From GCA-2786165 sp964625775 (lineage in GTDB: Bacteria > Pseudomonadota > Gammaproteobacteria > Legionellales > Legionellaceae), in assembly GCA_964625775.1 (NCBI GenBank), contig CAZVEH010000062.1:1-10757 (forward strand): a DNA stretch of 10,757 bases, read 5' to 3'. The notes below the pieces were generated by a model. That model had not been told where the DNA came from and searched no databases. It worked only from the letters and a program-made list of their open reading frames with translations. The stretch's first letter is position 1. Each line of letters starts with the position of its first letter. A program made the translations under genes and the position numbers. Of the stretch, positions 1-6,700 are shown piece after piece.

Positions 1-2
1 TA

Positions 3-52
3 CCACACGACAGGAGATCCCTCGCTGCGCTCGGGATGACGTGGGGAGTTAC
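3..52 (+). repeat. 50-base palindromic repeat, left copy (inverted relative to right copy)
   Basis: This stretch is identical, over 50 bases, to the reverse complement of 10704-10753 at the other end of the window. Its core is an imperfect palindrome: ATCCC and GGGAT arms around a CGCTGCGC-type centre. It resembles the dispersed, REP-like 'GTCATCCCGAGCGCAGCGAGGGATCT' family seen in many proteobacterial genomes; that recognition is from memory, while the identity of the two copies is seen directly. It lies 45 bases past the stop of the mltA gene, so its hairpin could protect or end that transcript. No classic hairpin plus T-run terminator is visible between it and the gene. Confidence 0.9.
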
Positions 53-97
53 CATTCAAAAATCGCTAGAACGTCTCTACACATCCGGTTTCACTGT

Positions 98-1300
98 TTA
101 ACTTATCTGATTGTTTGAATACTTTGTTTTGGGGATGAGTAACCAGTAGCATCCTGTGTTTTTCATTTTACCGGCAATGGCTGCAGCCTCCTGACCAGAG
201 CCCCAAAACACATCTCCACGCATTGTTCCGTTGATGGCACCTCCTGTGTCTTGTGCTACCATCAAGCGATGCAATGGATGATGCGTGTTGAGTTGAGGAT
301 CTGGGAACGAGGTCGTTAACCACACAGGCATACCAAGGGGGACCCAGTTCGTATCTACTGCCAGAGAATACCCCGGGGTGAGTTTCACGTTTTGTGTACC
401 AAATGCGCCGTCTTGTTTGATGTGTTTAAAAAAAACAAAGGAGCGATTTTGATAAATGATTTCATCTCGTTCTTCTGGATGGGCGTGCAAATACGCTTGT
501 ATGCTTTGTAGAGAAATCGCCTCATAGCGCATAATACCCCGCTTTAGCAATACGCCACCGATGGCTGTATACGGTAAGCCATTTTGTGCAGCATACCCAA
601 GATTTAATGTGCTGCCATCTGTTAACCTTAAAATACCAGACCCTTGGATTTCAAGAAATAAACGATCAATGGGGCTGCGGATATAGGCAAGTATAGGCGC
701 AACATGGTCTATAGCACCTTGATCAATTTCTTCTCGAGAATAAAAGGGTACCAAATCATGGCCTTTAATGCGCCCAGACAATTGTTTCGAAGGCAGCTTT
801 GGATCAAACGATTTCAAATCGACTCTGATCAAATTGGTGGGTGTTCCATAAATTGGAACAGAATATTCTTTTGTTTTAGCCAAACTGGCATCGATTTCAG
901 GTACGAAATAACCGGTGAATAGACCCTGTGCTGGTTTTTTTTGATGAAACATCATGGGTTGTAACCAGGTCTCGAAGAAATCCTTGGCCAGTGCAGGATT
1001 ATCCGCAGGAGTGTCCAAAGCAGCTTTGCAGGCGGGAAACCAATCTTTAGCGGTTAGAGTGATCCACGGATTACCTACAGGGTCTTCTGGGTCTTGTTTT
1101 AAAAACTTTTGGCACGATAACTGGAACGTACGCAAAGAAGCGACCATGGATGTAGATTTCCAATGAGGGAGATCCGAAAAATCAACGGATTGCAAGGTGA
1201 TGTCTTGAGAGGGTGACGGTTGTGTCGGCCATGCAATCCATATGACTGCTATGCCCGCAAGGATTGCACCTAAAAAGATATAAACCAGTCGTGATGTCAT
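98..1300 (-). CDS. mltA: MltA-family membrane-bound lytic murein transglycosylase
   Basis: The 400-residue protein belongs to the MltA family, which cleaves the MurNAc-GlcNAc bond of peptidoglycan non-hydrolytically, leaving 1,6-anhydro-MurNAc ends. The MltA core is recognisable in YFVPEIDAS (about 131-139), RLFLEIQGSG (213-222) and LGYAAQNGLPY (234-244). The C-terminal 3D-type barrel is marked by VAQDTGGAINGTMRGDVFWG (348-367), whose conserved Asp residues (351, 363) include the likely general acid. An N-terminal hydrophobic segment (about 5-24) follows an Arg and has no lipobox cysteine. A start 63 bases upstream at 1363 is possible but lies inside the preceding gene and has no Shine-Dalgarno; the ATG at 1300 has AGAGG just ahead and sits 7 bases after the kinase stop. 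It is the last gene of the NRPS-kinase-mltA operon. Identification is firm; its role in this operon is unknown. Confidence 0.93.
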   Translation of the reverse strand: MTSRLVYIFLGAILAGIAVIWIAWPTQPSPSQDITLQSVDFSDLPHWKSTSMVASLRTFQLSCQKFLKQDPEDPVGNPWITLTAKDWFPACKAALDTPADNPALAKDFFETWLQPMMFHQKKPAQGLFTGYFVPEIDASLAKTKEYSVPIYGTPTNLIRVDLKSFDPKLPSKQLSGRIKGHDLVPFYSREEIDQGAIDHVAPILAYIRSPIDRLFLEIQGSGILRLTDGSTLNLGYAAQNGLPYTAIGGVLLKRGIMRYEAISLQSIQAYLHAHPEERDEIIYQNRSFVFFKHIKQDGAFGTQNVKLTPGYSLAVDTNWVPLGMPVWLTTSFPDPQLNTHHPLHRLMVAQDTGGAINGTMRGDVFWGSGQEAAAIAGKMKNTGCYWLLIPKTKYSNNQIS

Positions 1301-1304
1301 AATA

Positions 1305-1309
1305 CCTCT
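1305..1309 (-). promoter_or_regulatory. Shine-Dalgarno site fixing the mltA start
   Basis: On the minus strand AGAGG lies 4 bases before the ATG at 1300 and overlaps the TAG stop of the kinase gene (1310-1308). No comparable site precedes the alternative ATG at 1363. The arrangement favours the 400-residue form and suggests that ribosomes finishing the kinase re-initiate on mltA. Confidence 0.7.
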
Positions 1310-3722
1310 AAGACGGAATTTGCTCCAATTCAAGCCATTCCTCAATCGTGTTAAGTGTTTCATCGAAAATGCGCATAAATTGTTCGTACAATTGGATCAG
1401 TAATTTGGAATGACCTGCCTTATGATACCTTTCCAAATATTGGCAAGCATATTGCATTCTGTCGAGCCCCAGATAAATCGCACCACCTTTGATTTTATGG
1501 GCTAATTCTTCGATTTTCACCCAGTCTTTGTTTTTATAGGCGTTTTCTAAGAGCTGCTTATCTGCAGGCATTGCGTGAGCGATGAACTCCTTAAGCATAT
1601 TGACGAGCAATATTTTATTAGACCCTAAATTAATGAGTGCGGATTCTTTATTGAGTAAAGGAAAATGCTCCAGCTCAAACAATTGTTTTTCTTTGGTTGG
1701 CAAATTAAGATCCAACATGTTGTTTTGATTCGACATTGACTCAGCACAATGAGTTGTTTCTTGAGATATTTCCTGAGAGAAAAATTGAGAAACGATCGCT
1801 TCTAGTGCGCATAAAGTCAGGGGTTTACAGTAGATATCATTCATGCCGGACAGTAGGCACTTGTTGCGAATCGTATGTTCTGCATGTGCTGTGAGGCCGA
1901 CAATAGGAATAGGTTTTTTATGGTGTTCTTTTTCCCATGCTCTAAATTGTTCTGTAAACTCACAGCCTGAAATACCTGGTAATCCAATATCTGAAAGGAT
2001 CAAATCAAACTCATGAGCTTTAGCCAACTCAAGCGCAGATTCACCATTGGTTGCTGAAGCAGAGGTGAATTTTGCTTGATGTACAATGGATTCAACGATG
2101 GTCAATGCGATGGTATTATCTTCCACAATCAAGATATGTGGCATCTTAGACAGTGTTTTAGTAGAAAAAGGCATTTTATCGGACGTTAAATCGGGTAATA
2201 AATCAGGATGCCCAATTTTGGTTGGAAGTTGGAAAGAAAACTTAGTTCCTACGTCGGGTATACTTTCTACGGTGATTTTTCCACCAAGTGATTCAACGTA
2301 TGATTTGACAATGTGTAATCCTAATCCTCGACCCTCATAAATACCTTTGTACGAAGGTTTTACATGGAAAAAACGATCAAAGACTTTGTCTTGTGCATCA
2401 TAGGGAATACCGATGCCGGTGTCAGATACTTCAAATTGCAATAAACCAGATTCTTCTTCTATATGAAGGGGGTATACTTCTATTTTGACGTGACCAACTT
2501 TGGTGAATTTGACCGCATTGCTTAGTAAATTTAATAGAATATGATAAATCTTCTTTTTGTCGCCGATCAGAATAGAAGGAAGATTTGGATCAAGTTGGGT
2601 GAGTAATTCAATTTTTTTGACAATAATAGAGGGCAATTCCAATTCGACTGTGGAATTGATGACTTCTAATAAATTAAACGGTTCTTCTTTTGTTTTGTTT
2701 TCGTTGACGTTATCTGCCGATATGGCGTCTAAAACTTCGTTGAGCATTTTAAGAAGTTGACCGCCACTGTCGCCCAACCATTGGGCATATTGTTTTTGCA
2801 CGGGATCTTCCAGTGTATCTTTCAACATTTGCGCCATGCCCAGTACACCAGTTAATGGGGTTCGAATGTCATGACTCATATTGGCGATAAATTCTGTTTT
2901 GGCACGATTAGCGACTTCTGCTTCTTCTTTGGCTTTGCGAAGATCATCTTGGAGTTTTTTTAACTCTGTAATATCTAAAGATATACCAATGATACCAATC
3001 ACATTTTGGTTTTTGTCTCTCAATGGTTCTTTTGATGTCAGAAAGGTATGGATGGCGCCGTCACTTAAGGTTGCAATCTCTTCTAGTTTTAAACCTTCTC
3101 CGGACGTCATTATTTTTTGGTCGTTTTCAATGATAAACTTTGCCTGGTTTCTCCATACAAAATCATGCTCTGTTTTACCGACCACATCCTCAGGGCGCGA
3201 AAACCCAGCTAATTTGGCATGCGCTAAATTGCCGCCGAGAATAATACTGTGTGTATCCTTCCAATAAACGCTTGCTGGAACAATTTGAATTAAATTATTA
3301 AGATAGGCTTTGGTTTTATCGCTTTTGTGCTTCAAAGTCGTGTACTTTTGTTCTAAATCTTGCAGACGCTTGATATAAAACTGTATGTTTTCTTCGAGAA
3401 AAAAAGTAATGCCAAAACAGGAGAATTGCGTGATCTGCACAGTTTTATGTATATTAGGTCCAAAATAATATGTTTTTTGAAGATTTTTGTTCTTTTTAGA
3501 GAATAGGTGGGTATATTCAACCTGTATGCCTAACTGTTCCAGAAACTGAGCCACATCCAAACCCTTTAATTTGCTTTTAAGAGGTATTTGGAGCAATTCT
3601 CGATAATGTTGATTACAACCCAGGTACTTTCCTTTGCGATCAATCCAATACGCTGGATTTGGGTAGTGCTCGAACAGCTTATGATAAATAACATTTAAAA
3701 TGTTGGTATTAGGCCATCTCAT
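1308..3722 (-). CDS. Soluble PAS/PAS hybrid sensor histidine kinase with receiver and HPt domains
   Basis: This 804-residue protein carries a complete internal phosphorelay. In order: a degenerate PAS-like region (about 12-110), a short coiled coil, a clear PAS domain (about 142-255, with YWKD, GKTEHDF and the closing DITELKK), a HisKA dimerisation helix with FIANMSHDIRTPL (His284 phosphoacceptor), an HATPase with N box (Asn398, Asn402), G1 DTGIGIP (434-440) and G2 GRGLGLH (464-470), a receiver domain (acidic Glu534-Asp535, phosphoacceptor Asp578, Thr611, Lys633) and a C-terminal HPt domain with AHKIKGG (His742). All catalytic residues look intact. No transmembrane segment or signal peptide is visible, so it should sense a cytoplasmic cue; the layout is ArcB-like minus the membrane anchor. 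Its ATG lies inside the last codons of the NRPS gene (14-base overlap). No output response regulator is encoded nearby, so the final phosphate acceptor and target genes are unknown. Confidence 0.93.
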   Translation of the reverse strand: MRWPNTNILNVIYHKLFEHYPNPAYWIDRKGKYLGCNQHYRELLQIPLKSKLKGLDVAQFLEQLGIQVEYTHLFSKKNKNLQKTYYFGPNIHKTVQITQFSCFGITFFLEENIQFYIKRLQDLEQKYTTLKHKSDKTKAYLNNLIQIVPASVYWKDTHSIILGGNLAHAKLAGFSRPEDVVGKTEHDFVWRNQAKFIIENDQKIMTSGEGLKLEEIATLSDGAIHTFLTSKEPLRDKNQNVIGIIGISLDITELKKLQDDLRKAKEEAEVANRAKTEFIANMSHDIRTPLTGVLGMAQMLKDTLEDPVQKQYAQWLGDSGGQLLKMLNEVLDAISADNVNENKTKEEPFNLLEVINSTVELELPSIIVKKIELLTQLDPNLPSILIGDKKKIYHILLNLLSNAVKFTKVGHVKIEVYPLHIEEESGLLQFEVSDTGIGIPYDAQDKVFDRFFHVKPSYKGIYEGRGLGLHIVKSYVESLGGKITVESIPDVGTKFSFQLPTKIGHPDLLPDLTSDKMPFSTKTLSKMPHILIVEDNTIALTIVESIVHQAKFTSASATNGESALELAKAHEFDLILSDIGLPGISGCEFTEQFRAWEKEHHKKPIPIVGLTAHAEHTIRNKCLLSGMNDIYCKPLTLCALEAIVSQFFSQEISQETTHCAESMSNQNNMLDLNLPTKEKQLFELEHFPLLNKESALINLGSNKILLVNMLKEFIAHAMPADKQLLENAYKNKDWVKIEELAHKIKGGAIYLGLDRMQYACQYLERYHKAGHSKLLIQLYEQFMRIFDETLNTIEEWLELEQIPS
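3709..3722 (-). other. 14-base NRPS/kinase gene overlap, probable translational coupling
   Basis: The kinase ATG (3722-3720) lies in the last codons of the synthetase, whose TAA stop is at 3711-3709. Only a weak GGA site precedes the kinase start (about 8 bases upstream). Ribosomes ending the long synthetase are therefore probably the main source of kinase translation, tying its amount to that of the synthetase. Confidence 0.7.
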
Positions 3723-6700
3723 TCATAGGATCCATTATATAGTGGCTGATGATGTTACTGATAGATTGTACATGAGGTAATTTAAGAATCGAGTCATGAT
3801 CACCTGGAATCAAATGAACCTCTACTTTTTTTGTGGTATGTAAGTCAAGGTAATTTGTTTCATTTTTCATCAAAGAAAATTCCCCACTTTGATGCTGTGC
3901 TTTGAATAAAAAAATCTTTTTGTTAATTTTCGGCGGAGTATATGCCATGCCTAAATCTTGCAACCGGTAATAGTATAATTCCATCCACGGTTGTGGATCA
4001 AAGTTTTCTTGAATCAAGTCGGTTGCTACACGATCGTACTGTTGCATGATGCTGTGTTTCAGCGCTGCTTTGGTTTCAGTGTTGGCACAATTAGATACAA
4101 TCCATGTGTCAAATGAGATGACACCTGTGACACACTCGTCGGAATTTTGCTTTTCAAGCTGGGATACCATTTCCAAGGCCAGCATGCCGCCAAATGAATA
4201 TCCAGCAAGCATAAATGTACTGATAGGGAGCTTTTTTAACAATAGATGATTATAAAAACTTGCCATAGAAACGATGTCATCAAACATGATTTGATTGGTA
4301 TCGATGCTGGGATCTTGGATGATATAACAAGGTTGATCTTCAGGTAATAACTTAATCAAATCCAAATAACAGAATCCAGTTCCACCAATAGGGTGCACAA
4401 AAACAATAGGTGTTTTACCAAGATCACCGGGTTTGATTTTTTTCAGAGAGTTGTCGTATAAACGTTCACGGTCCACAGTGGGCGTAAAATGGGTTTCACT
4501 GAGTAGTTGACTGATTTGTTCGCTTAATAATTTGACATTGGCATATTCATACAAAATGGAAAAATTAAGTTTTACGTGAAATTGCTCATTCAGCATACGA
4601 ATCAAACTAAGGGCAGAAATTGAGTTTCCGCCCAGATCAAAAAACTCAGAATTAACCCCAATGAACTCGGGTTCGATATGTAAGACTGAGGCATAAATGG
4701 AGATGATTTTATTCTGGAGCAAAGTGGTTGGTGACTCATATTCAGTATACGTGATGTGTTTTAAATTGAGACTCATCAGCATTTTTTTATCTACTTTGCC
4801 GGTGTTTGTAATGGGCAAATAGTCAACCTGATAGTAAAAACTAGGCAACATGTATTTAGGAAGCGTGGTTTTAAGATGATGATATAAATTGACCCTGGCA
4901 AGATCGTGATGTTCTTTTAATAAAATATAGGCGGCAAGATGCCGATGATGATTGTTCACCACCACCAATACAATGGCCTGTTCAACCAGTGGGTGAGTTT
5001 TTAATTGTGCTTCAATCTCATTTAATTCGATGCGGTATCCATTGATTTTTATTTGGTCATCTTCACGGCCAATATATTTCAAGTGACCGTCCGATTGCCA
5101 GGTCACAATATCCCCTGTGTCGTATAATCTTTCTTGGTTGTGTTCGATGAATTTTTCTTGATTAAGCATCTCTTGATTTAAGTATTGGCGTGCCAAACCA
5201 ATTCCACTGAGATATAGTCTGCCTGGTGCGCCAACCGGTTTCGGATTTAAGTTTTTACCCAAAACATAGGCTTTGGTGCCGGTAATGGGTTTGCCGATAT
5301 AAACCGGGTCAACAATATCTTGCAGATGTTTGATGGCATAAGCCGTAGAAAATGTTGTATTTTCTGTGGGGCCGTATCCGTTGATAAAGCAACTGGGTGG
5401 GTTGCTTTGATCAAATACGTGGTGAACGGCTTCCGCTAGTACAGCTTCTCCGCCTACAACCAAATACTTAAGGTGTTGAAATAAACTCGGCTCAGTAAAT
5501 GCATAGGAATGAAAGAGCTGGGTGGTTAAGAACAAAATGGAAATTTTTTCTTTTTTTAGAAACTCGCTAAAACTGGTGGTATCTAGCAGGTGTTTTTTGT
5601 CAATCAGTGCCAGACGGGCGCCGTTTAATAATGCACCCCAAATTTCAAATGTGGATGCATCGAACAAGACATTGGAGGTTTGAGCCACACGATCTTTTGC
5701 GGCAATTTTTATGTAATTGGTTGATTTTACCAGTCTCAAAATACCCGCTTGCTCAATCATAACCCCTTTGAGATCACCCGTTGTTCCTGAGGTATATAAA
5801 ACATAAGCCAATTGATTGCTGTGTGTGTGCTGGGTAGGGGGGGCGCACGATTCTGATGGTAAGGTATTGTCTGTGACATTTAAGATATGGATTGACTCAA
5901 TCGTCTGGTGCTCCAGATGCTCCAGCATATCTGAATCAGTGATCAGAAACTTCATGCACACATCTTTGATGATGTAATCAATGCGGGCGTTGGGCTGGCT
6001 TTTGGCCAAAGGTACGTAGTAACCGCCTGATTTGATGATGCTGAGCATAGCAATGATGTGCTCAATGTCTTTTTTTAGAAAAATACCCACAGAACTTTCT
6101 TGCGTTACGCCCATTCTTTGCAGCCGGCGTGCCATTTGATTGGATTGTTTATCTAGCTCGCCGTAGGTTATGGACTTATTTTGATAAGTGATCGCGATAG
6201 CGTTGGGTTTTTTTGCCGCTTGTTCTGTAAAGGTGGTGATTAAATTTTGGTCTTTAGGATAAGCGGATATTTTGGGGTTCCAGCGATTGAAAAGCATGTT
6301 TTTTTGTTGTGCGGTAAGCAATTCAATACTGACAGCTGGGATGTCTCTTTGCTGGGTGATATGCTTCAATAAGACTTTGAACGCGCTGATCATATGTTCA
6401 ATGGTGCTTGTGTGAAACAAAGACGCATTGAACTCAAATACTCCATCAATATGTGGCCCTGACTCTTGCATAAAACACACAAGATTACCAAATCGACATT
6501 CTTTGCATGAATCATACAGCAGCGCCGTGTCATTAGATGAATAAACACGCTGGCATTGTGTCTCATCAATCGTTAGCTCAGGGGTGGGATAATTTTGAAA
6601 AATAAATCCTGCTTGGCTGAATGAATGCATTTTGGAATTAACGGTTTCTCCGGTGAGTTGAAGAATTTCATTAAAAGGCAGATCTTGGTGAGTAAATATA

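Noticed and set aside
1301..1363. Longer mltA start at 1363 (421 residues)
   Set aside because: It would lie within the kinase gene, lacks a Shine-Dalgarno site and puts 21 extra residues before a normal signal-type N-terminus.
2881..3267. 128-residue plus-strand frame inside the kinase gene
   Set aside because: It is antisense to the PAS and HisKA coding region and has no family resemblance; the kinase frame explains the conservation.
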